Position numbers and translations under genes: made by a program
From: Byssothecium circinans
Lineage: Eukaryota; Ascomycota; Dothideomycetes; Pleosporales; Massarinaceae
Direction of reading: 5' to 3'
Assembly (NCBI GenBank): GCA_010015675.1
Contig: ML976977.1
Location: 946,374 to 1,010,373 of the forward strand
DNA length: 64,000 nucleotides
The notes under the pieces: model-generated
What the model saw: only the letters and a program-made list of their open reading frames with translations
Database searches by the model: none
What the model was told of the DNA's origin: nothing
Part shown: in pieces, positions 11,583-21,272 of the stretch
Layout: the number at the start of each line of letters is the position of its first letter
Position numbering within the stretch: position 1 is the first letter of the stretch

Positions 11583-12514
11583 TCTAGCCATGTGACAGAC
11601 ACCCTTCAGCGCTTTGAACGATTTCGACATCGCGAAACGGTGCGGGGCCTTTGCACTAGAGCCGGGGGTGTTATGGGAGGAAGCCGATATAAATTGTAGC
11701 TGTGTTGGTCTAGTGAGCGGGTATCACTGGGCGCATCTTCTCTTCCTTCGTACGGTATTTTATGGAATGGGATGAATCATGATGAGCTGGGCATGTATTT
11801 TAACTGCTTTTGTGTGGACTGTTGTTGGTCTAAACAGTACTGAACTGTTCTAAACAGTCCAGACTCCCTTTCTAGCCTAGCGTTGGCTCCTTCCTATATA
11901 GTTGCTTCTCCTAAAAACCTTAGCTTAATATATAATATAATAAAAACTACTACTAAACTAACCTACTAACATACTTAAAATCCCTTAACGTAAAGCACTA
12001 CTAATGATGTGTATCAGGAGGGTATGGGACTCTCACCCGCAATCGGGAGAAGGTTGATAGGATAAAAAGGAGCTTTAGATTGCTATATAACCAAATAAAT
12101 AAAGGAATAGTTCATGATGACTGTTAAAAGAACGGTTCGACACTGTCTCGTACAAAGGAAAACCGTCTGTATTGCCATAGTGGATGATGATAATGATGGT
12201 CACTAAGAGCTGCTTGGGTAAAAACCACCGGCCGAAGCTGATCACATAACTGCGGGCGCATCCTTACACCACATTAAGACTGCTACACTACTAAGACAGC
12301 TACTTTTTACTTAGCATTTTCAACCTTTTATAACGTAAAGCACTACTAAAGTAGCCACTTTTCCTTAGTAATACTAACTTACTTAACTTTATTATCATTA
12401 TTGTGTACATTAAATAACGTTAGTAGTACATTGAAGTATGATTTTTTTTAAAGCCTTTAGGCGCGAATTGGATTGTAATTTTGCTACACTCATTCCTTGC
12501 TCTGCAAAATTAAC
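11583..12514. other. AT-rich, repeat-bearing intergenic region
   Basis: From about 11900 the sequence is AT-rich with many short CTACTAA/TTAGTA phrases. It contains two identical 19-mers (11986-12004 and 12331-12349). No ORF resembling a transposase is visible; it is probably a decayed mobile-element relic. Confidence 0.5.
11986..12349 (+). repeat. Two identical 19-bp direct repeats bounding about 345 bp (possible element ends)
   Basis: TAACGTAAAGCACTACTAA occurs at 11986-12004 and again at 12331-12349. The core TAACGTAAAGCAC recurs at 63889, at the far end of the window. Recurrent cores starting at TA are what decayed terminal repeats of TA-inserting DNA elements look like. The same orientation at both ends argues against a single intact inverted-repeat element. 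Confidence 0.5.
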
Positions 12515-14180
12515 CTACCGCGGGTTTGGGTATAACCTATTTTGCAGGTTGAACACTTCGCCCCTCAACTGGGCTATTGTGATGGTTTTCGGAATTGACG
12601 ATACCTTTTTTTTCCCCGCATGCACCATGTTCTTTCGAACGAGTAGCAGCCATCGCGTTGTCAGCCCTCGCGGAATATGCATGATGGTTTTCCCCCTCGT
12701 CACCGACTCACTCTCCCCCCCTCCTTTACAAATTTTCTCATGTTCTACCCTCAACCATTCTTCTAAAATATGTAATTCAGAGGGGTTTGGCCGCTCTTCT
12801 GGGATGTTGATGCTGCCAGGATTTCCAAAGGTGGTTCCGAGAATAGGCACCTTTTGTGGCAGCGTCCAGACAACGTCGTTGTCCCGAACTGGACGGGGAG
12901 GATCGATGCCTTTCAATAGCTTTGGACTTCGGATGTCGGTTGTCCGTAGAAGGTAGCGCACAGAGAAGTGCATTTCCTCGTTGGAATCGCATGAAGCCGG
13001 GTCGTGGTCGTCTCTGAACTTATGCGAACTCCAAAAATGGCATCTGGGAACTCGATGTTTCGACCCAGCTAACCAGTAGATGCCTTTCCTGGAGTCTTTA
13101 AGTATCGGCTGAGCTGTGATTCATTTGAGCAAACTGCCTCAGCGCCTTGCAGGATTGGCGGAAAATATACCTCGAGCCCCGGTTCCCGAATTGTTCACCT
13201 GCCAGCTGCGCATGATCTGCTTGAAATTCATGAAATCAGAATCACGAAGCCTATCCAGGTCGAAACGTAGAAGGCCCGTTAACTGAGACATCATCCAGAC
13301 CAGCGACAGATGGGCGAGTGCCTCTTTTTTCTTGCCGCCCCCAATATCCGAATGATATCCAAGGAACCAACACTGCTTCAGTGTGTTAACGATTGCAGGG
13401 TTATGGTTTGGACGTTTCCAGACCACTGGGCGAAAATGGCGACGGTGCTCATGTAAGCTAAGCGCTTGGAACGCGTGCTCGATGTTGTCGCAGAGGTCAG
13501 AGTGAACGAATTCGAACTTTTTCATTTGTAGAACCGGGATTCCTATTGCCCTGACAGTGTCCCAGACGGCACATGCTTTGACACGTACGGGACGTTGTGT
13601 TTTGCCATCTTTTTCCAGTTTGGCGACCTCGTCAACCAGAGACTTAGATTGCTTCATCCAAAGGCCGAAAAGGAATAGAAGCTTGAACAGCCCAGATTTG
13701 GTGAGAATTCCCAGGTCTTTGATGAGGTGGGCAACGCATCTGGCGGTATAGGCCCCTCTTGAGAAACCAAGGAGATATATTTCGTCGTCTGTGCAGTCGT
13801 AGTTGTGGCAGATGAAGCTATACGCTGATAGGACGTTTGCCTTCAGGCCTTCGCAATGGCTGTCAGCGGCATTCGATAACTCAGCTCGAAATGCTCTTCT
13901 CACCTCTTCCAGTCGCACCGTCTACGATCCGTCCCAACCTGGACGTACCTGTTCCAACCCCGGACTGATAGTATACGATCTGCGGAGTGTTCTCATACTT
14001 TGGAGCAATGCAGCGGGAGATTCGCAAGACGTTTGATGATGGCGAGGGGAAAGTCTCGCCCTTCCATGTGCCGTCACAACAGACAATGAGTTTCTTTTTG
14101 AGAGAGCCGCCTGGAACATCACCACTCGCGGAACCACTTGCCGAACCACCCGCCTGACCTCCCGCTTGAATGGTAGACAT
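12515..14180 (-). CDS. DUF2235 alpha/beta hydrolase (Tle1-like)
   Basis: Exons on the minus strand are 14180-13904, 13848-13171 and 13113-12515, giving 517 residues. Both introns (55 and 57 nt) have GT-AG ends, and splicing restores the family's conserved text across the first one (GATGRG joined to LKANVLSAYSF). Diagnostic DUF2235 elements are LIVCCDGTW at 31-39, the GATG motif near 88-91, the nucleophile elbow GFSRG at 120-124 (Ser122), WDTV, and the HSDIGGG block that follows. The C-terminal third carries the fungal extension with a KGIYWLAG and EMHFSVR region. Relatives include bacterial type VI phospholipase effectors (Tle1) and many uncharacterised fungal proteins; the fungal substrate is unknown. 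It is divergent from the hydrolase at 15349 across 1.17 kb. Confidence 0.85.
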
Positions 14181-15348
14181 GGTACAACTTAGGATTCCGC
14201 TGTCAATGGGGTAAAATGAAAAGGACAGACAAATAAGTGGTAACTGAAATACAGGCAAGCACTGGTCGCAAGGAGATCCCCAGATGACTGCGGCGGTCAA
14301 AGGGTGAACGAGACGAGCTAGCCGGCAGCAAAGTCTTCTTCAGCCGCATCATAAATTGCCTTGATGAATGGTGGTGTGGGAAGGGCAGCCGGGGCGTGCA
14401 ATAGCGCGCATTGAGCAGGAGGCAGCCGAACCTCTAGAAGCGAAGTGCTGACGTCCTGTACAGGTTCACAGGGGACGCCATGCCGCAGCTGGGGGAGGGA
14501 GTTCACCCAAAAACGAGATCAAGGCAGAATTAAAGTGCATTTATTAGTAGGCTGGCCGTTTGCAGCAATGGGGGCCGGGAGAAAGGCTTGATGGACCATC
14601 CCCTCGAGCGGAACGGCTCGAGGATTTCCGCACGAGCTGAAAAGTAGATCGTGTCCATGCTTTGGATACGAATATAATGGGTGGCTTCTCGTTTCTATAC
14701 GAACTAGTGCTGTCAGCTACGAGAAAAAGTGAGGTACCGGGGCGAAGGCTATGTTGGGTTGTCCGGACATGGTTTGAGTTGCTGGTCGAGGCTTTCTATC
14801 CCCACAACTCTACTTACCCTACGGGTGTACTTCGTTTTACTAATTTTCTCTGTATAATTATGACAAGTAAGCCCGTCGCCAGTTCCCTGCATAATGTGAG
14901 TGTGTTGTGCGTTTATGATTTAGCGTCAATGGAATGTTCAATGAGTGCAGTGTCGAGTGACGAGCCCAGGTGACCCTCACCGGGCGCCAGCAATAACTTA
15001 CTCGTTGAGCATCTCTTGCATCAGAACCAATCAGTGTTTTTCGATTCCATGCAGCGTGCAGCTGCTCACACAGGCAACCCAAGTCGCCTGGGGGAGGAAG
15101 GGGGCTGTGTCCAGCTGCGTCGCCCTACCTATGGTAGGAGCCCACCGGATTTAGGCAGCTGCTCAATTTGAACTTTTGCACACACTCCGTAGCGTTGGCT
15201 ACACCCGAATTCTTCAGCTGCCTGCGTCATGCGGAAAGGCGCGCTCTGCTTTTGCCTTTCAAAAACTGATAAAACTGCGACGCGCTCGAAATCGCTCCTT
15301 CAGCGCTAGGGTAACCATCTACGCAATCTACATCTTTCGCGCACAAAG
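14181..15348. other. Intergenic region between two divergent hydrolase genes
   Basis: Presumed shared promoter zone. It contains a perfect 8-bp inverted repeat with a 6-nt spacer at 14602-14623 (CCTCGAGC...GCTCGAGG). Small ORFs on both strands have no coding character that I can support. Confidence 0.45.
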
Positions 15349-16567
15349 ATGGAAACAAACCCTCCCAAAAGAGGACAGCAGGCTCTGACCAAAGTTCGCA
15401 GCTTTTTATCAGCAGACAGGAGTTCCACCGCTCCAAAGAAGAGCTCTGCCGAAGACTCCAGAGAGAAGCCTAACGATGTTGGTATCGGTGTTTTCTTCGA
15501 TCCATTGGACAGTGTCGTAGAGTAAGAGAAATTGCCCTATCTATCTTTCGGTGAGACGACTAACTCTTGCGATTAAAATAGCATAATCTTTGTCCACGGC
15601 CTTCATGGATCACAGAAAGACACGTGGAAGGCGACAGAGGCCAAGGGACCATGGCCACAAACATTCTTGCGAGAGAAGATTTCGAATGCGAGAATCCTTG
15701 CCTTTGGATACGAGACGCCGAACAAAGACGACCCACATAATATTGTGTCTAAGAAGGCTGTCCAGGTTCACGCAACGAGGCTGTTGTCCGGTGTTAATGA
15801 TTATCGGCAAGGAAAACAATCGGCAAGGCTCCTTGAACGATTTATTCTCGCAAGTCTTGCGCTAATACATTAGTAGGAGGGTCGAAAGATCATCTTCATT
15901 GCTCATGACTTTGGTGGTCTGGTATGCAAGGAAGTAAGACCTTAGTGGTCCAAAGTGAGAGTATTTTCTAGCTGACCATGCTTCTTTCTAGGCCCTTATC
16001 ATCGCAGACCAAGATACCCAAGATAATCAATTTCAAAATATCCGCAATGAAACGATTGGAATCCTCTACCTCGGCACCCCTCAAAACTGGAGCGGTCTTG
16101 TGGAATGGGTTCAATTGTCGGTATTTTCTCTTAGACACTCGATATTCGCAGGAAACAAAGCCGAAATATCCAAGGAGAAAATTAGGACGATATACAAGGG
16201 CGGTCTGAATGAGATCGCAGAGACCCAGTCGCAATTCGCAGGTCTGGCGTGCAACAAGAAACGCCCGATTAAACAAGCCTGCTGTTTCGCGGAGCTCTCT
16301 AACCCGTCCGGTCCTGTGAGTCCTCTGGAAGTTCAAGTTGACAAAGCTAAGAATTGCTTACTTCAATTGCAGCGACTCTCGCCTGAATGGGCCACTCTAC
16401 CCGAGGGTAGGGTAATTGGCATCGAGAGTGACCACTTCAATATGACCAAGTTCTCGAAGAAAGAAGACGATGGCTACATACGCGTCGCTGCAGAGCTCTC
16501 GAGGTGGGTGGAAGAGGCAACGTCCGCGTCACGGGACGAGCCTATGGTACAAGGGGGTAACATCTAG
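15349..16567 (+). CDS. SesB-like alpha/beta hydrolase domain protein with Asp at the nucleophile elbow
   Basis: Exons are 15349-15521, 15582-15822, 15877-15933, 15992-16315 and 16373-16567, giving 329 residues. The second intron must be GC-AG (15823-15876, GCAAGG donor, GCTAATA branch); without it two TAG codons interrupt the frame. Family landmarks are IIFVHGLHG at 59-67, W-x-T/A-x-G-x-WPQTFL, ARILAFGYET, IIFIAHDFGG at 143-152, YLGTPQ, and the late SDHFNMTKFS with candidate catalytic His286. This architecture is the N-terminal hydrolase module of fungal NLR-like proteins (SesB type), here standing alone. The expected Ser of H-S-x-G-G is Asp149, as in Asp-nucleophile hydrolases such as epoxide hydrolases. 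It may therefore be active with different chemistry or be a pseudoenzyme. A role in fungal self/non-self signalling is an inference from family only. Confidence 0.75.
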
Positions 16568-16986
16568 TCTGCATTGGTCGCAATAACTGCCTGGCGGCGT
16601 TCTCCCATGTTACGTACGTATTTCGAGAAGTTTGAGAGCTTAAGTTTTGCCCACTCCTCCTGTGCATACTGCCGTATCTCCTTCGCAGTCTTTCGGAACC
16701 TTCGTCTAATGCGGTGCATAGACGCTTCTCTAGCCTGGCGCAATCTGCGGATGTGTGGTTAGGTGGCAATAAGCTTGACGCAAACGGCCACATGCAGCAG
16801 CATATGTACCCTGCAATACACTTACAACATGCAGTCGTTCTAGTAAAGCTTCCAAGGCTCCTCAAGACTTTCAATATCGTACCATTCGCCCATATACTAC
16901 AGAATAATCGCCATTCGCAATCTGTCCCATGTCAGCACCGTCCCTATAATGGTCTTGCTCTTCGCAGAGAAATCATTACCTCTCTC
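16568..16986. other. Intergenic region between convergent genes
   Basis: Lies between the 3' end of the SesB-like gene and the 3' end of the reverse-strand hypothetical gene. I see no RNA gene or strong ORF. Confidence 0.4.
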
Positions 16987-17565
16987 TTAACCTTCCCTCT
17001 CCTCGTCAACAACCTCGAGCTCCCCCCTCAACATCGCTTGTTCAGACAGATACCCATTCAAATACGCATCAAGCCGCTGATCATACACCCTCTGCAAACA
17101 CGCTTCAGACTCTTTAATCCTCAGACTCCTCAAGGTCTCCTTCCTCGGGCTCGTTTTTCTTCGCAGTGCGCGCTTCGGCGTGCGGATCGTCTCTTCGCCA
17201 TCGTTCCAGTTTAGCTCGTCTGGAGGTCGGAATAGAGATGATACGATACATCGTCTCAATGGTGGAGTGGCGGGTGGTGACAGAGAAAGGCGCGAGTCGT
17301 ATGTTCGCAATGAGATTGATGACGGGAACCGAGGAACTGATCTGAGTGAAGATGCTGGTGATGGCGAGGGAGTCGGGATGTCGTGTATCGTGACGAAAAC
17401 TGCCGGTATTTGGGGGTTTGTCCGTTTACTGAAGAGTGGTTGGGGAATGAGTGTCGTTGTGGAAGAACGTGGCGAGAACGTAGGGTACCAACGATGATCT
17501 GGATGCCGTATTGGGAGCGGCGGTGTTGAGCATGGCGTAATTGTCCAGTCTTCCATCATCGCCAT
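16987..17565 (-). CDS. Hypothetical protein, Pro/Ser-rich with basic C-terminal helix region
   Basis: A single-exon ORF of 192 residues from the ATG at 17565 (a second ATG lies two codons later at 17559). The first two thirds is Pro/Ser/Arg-rich and likely disordered. The last 70 residues are charged and helix-prone, with KRALRRK-type basic clusters followed by a Leu/Tyr-spaced segment and an acidic end. I do not recognise a family. The sharp change in composition along the ORF and a sensible start favour a real gene over chance. An overlapping forward ORF (17180-17497) looks like its shadow. No intron is required. Confidence 0.5.
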   Translation of the reverse strand: MAMMEDWTITPCSTPPLPIRHPDHRWYPTFSPRSSTTTLIPQPLFSKRTNPQIPAVFVTIHDIPTPSPSPASSLRSVPRFPSSISLRTYDSRLSLSPPATPPLRRCIVSSLFRPPDELNWNDGEETIRTPKRALRRKTSPRKETLRSLRIKESEACLQRVYDQRLDAYLNGYLSEQAMLRGELEVVDEEREG

Positions 17566-17967
17566 CTTTTCAACGTTTTCGCGAGGTACACAAGCCGATG
17601 TTGCGCAATTCAAGTGATAGACGCAATGTTTAAAAGCACTGACACCCTGTGCGATGCGCGATGCGTGTAGTGTCTCTACCTTTAAAACAAGTGGCGGGTC
17701 CCAGCCCACACAAACCACCACACCACCACACACATCCATGCATACGCAAACGCCCCTCCATCATCGCGCACCATCAATTGTCGGTGAGAGCCGGCTGACT
17801 GCTGCAGCAAGCAGAGTAAGCGCTTCTTTTTCTTTTTCTTTTGGGCTTGTTAACGCTAAGCTGAGTGTTAGCCTGCGCGCAGTAAGCGACGTCATCGGTT
17901 GCAGTGTTGTGAAATGCAGCATATAGACAGAACGCCTGGACTTATTACTGAGGGCGAATTTGGGATT

Positions 17968-18498
17968 TTACACCTTGTGACACAGGAATGTGTATCTGGG
18001 GAAAATTTTGTGTGAGGTCTGAGTCCTCGTTGATGATATTTTGCCGTTGGCGATGATGGAGAGAGGTGGAGGAGCGGAGTTCGCAGGCAGCTGAGGGAGT
18101 AAGACATGCTCTGGTATGTTCGGTGGTACCGACGAGCCGCCGTTGAGGAGGTTTTCAGCTGTCTCGGGAACTAAAAGCGACGGTGTGTATATGGCTGCTA
18201 TATACTCATCACGAGGGATGTAAACTTGCACTAGGGTCTCGTGTGATGTTCTCCAAGGGCCCACGTCCTTGTACGAGACAACGCTCAGAGGTTGGGTTCG
18301 CAGCGGCGATTGCGGTGGGTTTAAGAGCTGAAATATGCAGCTGGATGAGAATAAGCAAAACGAGGATAATATAAAGGATGTAGCGGGGCGGATTTCGAGT
18401 GGTGTGGGATTAGAGATGGGGATGAAGACGACGCAAGTCTCGGTCATGGCATTTGTGAGGGAGAGTTGATCAGTTGTATTAGTGTAACTCATGATCAT
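17968..18498 (-). CDS. Possible hypothetical protein
   Basis: An uninterrupted 176-codon ORF from the ATG at 18498. The last 90 residues have protein-like composition (Tyr/Pro/Leu-rich, with TSHETLVQVYIPRDEY and LLVPETAENLL). The middle contains a Ser/Phe/Cys-rich stretch that could be an unspliced intron or a membrane segment. No family is recognised. It could equally be a decayed gene next to the minisatellite. Confidence 0.28.
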   Translation of the reverse strand: MIMSYTNTTDQLSLTNAMTETCVVFIPISNPTPLEIRPATSFILSSFCLFSSSCIFQLLNPPQSPLRTQPLSVVSYKDVGPWRTSHETLVQVYIPRDEYIAAIYTPSLLVPETAENLLNGGSSVPPNIPEHVLLPQLPANSAPPPLSIIANGKISSTRTQTSHKIFPRYTFLCHKV

Positions 18499-18732
18499 AT
18501 GTCTCTGAGTTTTCGCTTTTCCTTTTGGCGACTTCGCTTTTCCCCAAAGCCGTTCTGGTGGTACACAATCCATAGTGTAGAAAATTACGCTGAGGCTTTG
18601 TCGATCTCATCGAATCAGCTGGCCAAAGTAGTCACAAGGTCCGCTATTTTCCGATACGACCTCGGGGCTTATTATCATGATTATAGAAAACCAGTTCTTT
18701 AGCACTTGACTATATTATTAGTAAGACTGTAT

Positions 18733-18882
18733 GTTGAGAGAGTATTACGTTGAGAGAGTATTACGTTGAGAGAGTATTACGTTGAGAGAGTATTACGTTG
18801 AGAGAGTATTACGGTGATAGTATTACGTTGAGAGTATTACGTGGAAAGTATTACGTTGAGAGTATTACGTGGAAAGTATTAC
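18733..18882 (+). repeat. Minisatellite, 16-bp units shifting to 14-bp units
   Basis: Five exact tandem copies of GTTGAGAGAGTATTAC (18733-18812) are followed by five 14-bp derivatives (18813-18882). The last four of these alternate GTTGAG- and GTGGAA-AGTATTAC types, forming a 28-bp higher-order unit. The register is exact over 150 bp. It is non-coding. Confidence 0.95.
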
Positions 18883-18913
18883 GTTATGGACGCAGTCACG
18901 TGGCATTGCCTCT

Positions 18914-19084
18914 CCCTTACGGGGATCGTGCCTTCTCAAAACACACAGTTAATGAGTCGTTCCTCCCTTAAGCTTAATTCCTCCACGTGTACCTCTCATG
19001 AATAAGCAATAAACGAGCTGTAGATAGGTTTAAATTGAGAAATAGCTGTTAATGAATTGTTCTGAGAAGGTAGGATCCCTCTAA
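18914..19084 (+). repeat. Dispersed repeat, copy A
   Basis: About 170 bp aligning without large gaps to 23995-24166 in the same orientation. Shared phrases include GATCGTGCCTTCTCAAAACA, AACGAGCTGTAGAT and AGGATCCCTCTAA. The copies are diverged by roughly a quarter by eye. It is probably an old mobile-element fragment; no coding capacity is seen. Confidence 0.8.
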
Positions 19085-19277
19085 GGTCATCCATGTTAAC
19101 TATGTAGCCGACAATAACTAGTAGGGCGAAAGCGCTGAGCAGGCCTTAGGCTTCAACTAAAAAGATTTCCCTTTCTTTTACAGCCTCAGAATTATAGCCA
19201 CTGCACGCTTTTGAAAATAAAAGCTGCCTATATTGAAATTTTCACGATTCTCTCTCGATCAAATATTAGACTTCAAA

Positions 19278-19377
19278 GGTCGATTACCTCAGTTGGTTAG
19301 AGCGTGGTGCTAATAATGACGGGGGTTGATACCATGATCTCCAAGCGCCAAGGTCGCGGGGTACCCTGTACTGACCA
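19278..19377 (+). tRNA. tRNA-Ile (AAT anticodon), intron-containing, with damaged T arm (likely pseudogene)
   Basis: The 5' half is a good tRNA-Ile: acceptor strand GGTCGAT, D arm CCTCAGTTGGTTAGAGC, anticodon stem TGGTG, loop CTAATAA with AAT at 19312-19314. A 29-nt intron (19317-19345) interrupts the gene after the loop, and CGCCA (19346-19350) completes the stem. The 3' half is eroded. The usual T-loop/B-box GGTTCGATCC is replaced by GGGGTACCCTG, and the T arm plus variable region is 3 nt short. One acceptor pair is also mismatched (A-C). Loss of the B box predicts failure of TFIIIC binding, so this is probably a non-functional copy. It sits next to repeat copy A. Confidence 0.65.
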
Positions 19378-20102
19378 TTCGTCTTCTATTTTGCCTTTTG
19401 ATGACTTCCAAGGGGCTGCTTATTGGATAGTGAAGTTGTGAGAGGGCAGTTACGACGCACAAGACGGACATCTAATTTTCGCCTATATAAACTGGTCCAC
19501 GTTAAGCGAGCCGAGTAGCTCACATGTAGCAGAAAGTCTAGGATACAAGGATGCAAGTGAGACTTATTTCTTTTCAAGGCTCCACCCGTATGAGAATACC
19601 AAGGCTGTTGATATTGATAGACTTTGAACTGGGTATGCCTAGCGCCTTTGAGTGATTCTTGGTGAACGTGGTCTCCTCAGCATAGGAACAAGCTTGGGAG
19701 AAACAATGAATTTGTTCCCAGTTCGACCTATTCGACAATGTGAGGGCATAAGAAAGCCATGATCTCGCAAGGTTTGGAAAAGTAATGGAATACTGAGGAC
19801 ACGAGCGGGATATTTAAAGGGCAGAGAGTTTGCGGAAAAGGCTAATATCAGAGTGCAGCACTACACTTTGTGGGAATGGCATCAAACAGCATCAGTTGTC
19901 GAACTCATGTACAATGGAAGCAAAATACAAACGAGTTGAGAATAGTTTTTGACACCCAAGTAGGGGGTACGAAAGTCAAACAAAGCTCATCTAAAGAGAT
20001 GTTATTGCGCTTTGTTTACTCATGAAATATATTATTATCAAAGGGGAATGCTTCCTAATTATCAAAGAAGTGAAATAATCGTCACCGAAGCCAATCTAGC
20101 CT
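19378..20102. other. Intergenic region
   Basis: No supportable gene between the tRNA relic and the 3' end of the 2EXR/F-box-like gene. The composition is mixed, and no element ends are seen. Confidence 0.4.
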
Positions 20103-21272
20103 TCAGATACTCTCCACGTCCTTTTCGATATCCTCCTGTGACATGGGCTCAATCGCACTACTCCTCAAACAGTCCAAGTGATCGTAGTGCATATAGTGTC
20201 TCTCCGCAACCTTCTCCCGCCAGCTAATCCGAATGACATGATAAGTCGCCGTAACGTAATCGCCATTCCAGTGGTTATCAGCCCTGCCCGCTGGCTTCCA
20301 CGTCGTTCCCTCCCATGTGTACTCCATGGAATAATCAAGGTCGATTTCCAACTTCTCCCCGTTGCGTTTGGTCAATTGGGTCTCCCGACACTTCTCCGCG
20401 ACCCCACGTAGTAGCTTTCTTTGCCATGGGAACTTTTGCAGCGACTCGAATTCGACGTTGACTTCCCGGCAGGAATCGGGAAACCGCACATAAGTGAGCT
20501 TGTCGCTCACGTCAAAGTGATAGCCCATCTCTTCCGGCATCCATTCAGACGCACAAAGCGTCCACGACATCTTACGCCAATGAAGATGCTCGTTCAAATG
20601 ATCGGAAAAGGTAAACGGGATTCGCCACTTCGTGGTGTGTAGATGGTGTAGGTTATGGCCAGACTGGCTGGACAGATGAAAAAGGTAGTGGTCCCAATCC
20701 GCTGGATTAAAGCTCTCGCTCGGTGCTTCGTAGACATGATGCGTTGTAGATCGGAGAGGGATAGTACGTGTTTCGTAATAAATGAGTCGGCATGTGTGGA
20801 GAAGAGACGTGTCGATTATCGTCTTGTACTTGTGGCCTGGGCGATTGGTATGTGAGGTGCCCGAGACCGGGCAATGGTAGTTTGGCGTCTGGCAGATGGC
20901 GTATTCGAAAATGAGGTTTCTGACTTCGCTGGGCAGCTTGGAAAAAAGCGGGGATTGGTTCTGGGGATGCGAGTTTGCGGGTGTGATTTCAGTGAGGGCT
21001 CGTCGCATTGCACGCGAATGCATGTTTCGTTCATGTCGTGGCCTGGTGTCTACCTCCTTCGTTCCCGCATCTTCTCCATCCTCAGTGCTTGCTCGGGAGT
21101 GGGAGGCCATCAACCGAAGTGAGTTCAAGCTCAGACCGTACATGGAGCTGTTTTTTCCTTCGTCGAGGTTGAGAGCGCACAGCTCGTTCGCAATGTTTCG
21201 ATGCTCCATCGCGTTTGAATTTTCGTTGTTGAGGTCCTTTGAACAGTTGGCTTTCTCCTCACCGCAAGTCAT
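20103..21272 (-). CDS. 2EXR/F-box-like domain protein
   Basis: A single exon of 389 residues from the ATG at 21272; the frame stays open a few codons upstream but without an ATG. After about 105 disordered residues comes the signature SPLFSKLPSEVRNLIFEYA (core at residues 113-125), the short F-box-like helix motif of the fungal 2EXR/DUF7730 group. A region with HTCRLIYYETRTIPL follows, which is the typical continuation of this group (a Cys-Arg-x-IYYE block that leads into the folded domain). These proteins are numerous and variable in Dothideomycetes and are generally uncharacterised; a substrate-adaptor role is suggested by the F-box resemblance only. No intron is evident. The gene sits between the two dispersed-repeat copies. 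Confidence 0.8.
   Translation of the reverse strand: MTCGEEKANCSKDLNNENSNAMEHRNIANELCALNLDEGKNSSMYGLSLNSLRLMASHSRASTEDGEDAGTKEVDTRPRHERNMHSRAMRRALTEITPANSHPQNQSPLFSKLPSEVRNLIFEYAICQTPNYHCPVSGTSHTNRPGHKYKTIIDTSLLHTCRLIYYETRTIPLRSTTHHVYEAPSESFNPADWDHYLFHLSSQSGHNLHHLHTTKWRIPFTFSDHLNEHLHWRKMSWTLCASEWMPEEMGYHFDVSDKLTYVRFPDSCREVNVEFESLQKFPWQRKLLRGVAEKCRETQLTKRNGEKLEIDLDYSMEYTWEGTTWKPAGRADNHWNGDYVTATYHVIRISWREKVAERHYMHYDHLDCLRSSAIEPMSQEDIEKDVESI

Noticed and set aside
10454..11602. 382-codon reverse ORF under the C-terminal part of the tandem-domain gene
   Set aside because: Its Phe/Ser-rich runs are the reverse complement of the Lys/Glu-rich tail; no independent domain or start context.
13881..13918. 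Frameshift in the DUF2235 gene
   Set aside because: A canonical 55-nt intron (13849-13903) explains the frame change and restores the conserved motif.
18733..18882. CRISPR array
   Set aside because: The units are contiguous 14-16 bp tandem repeats without spacers, in a eukaryotic genome.
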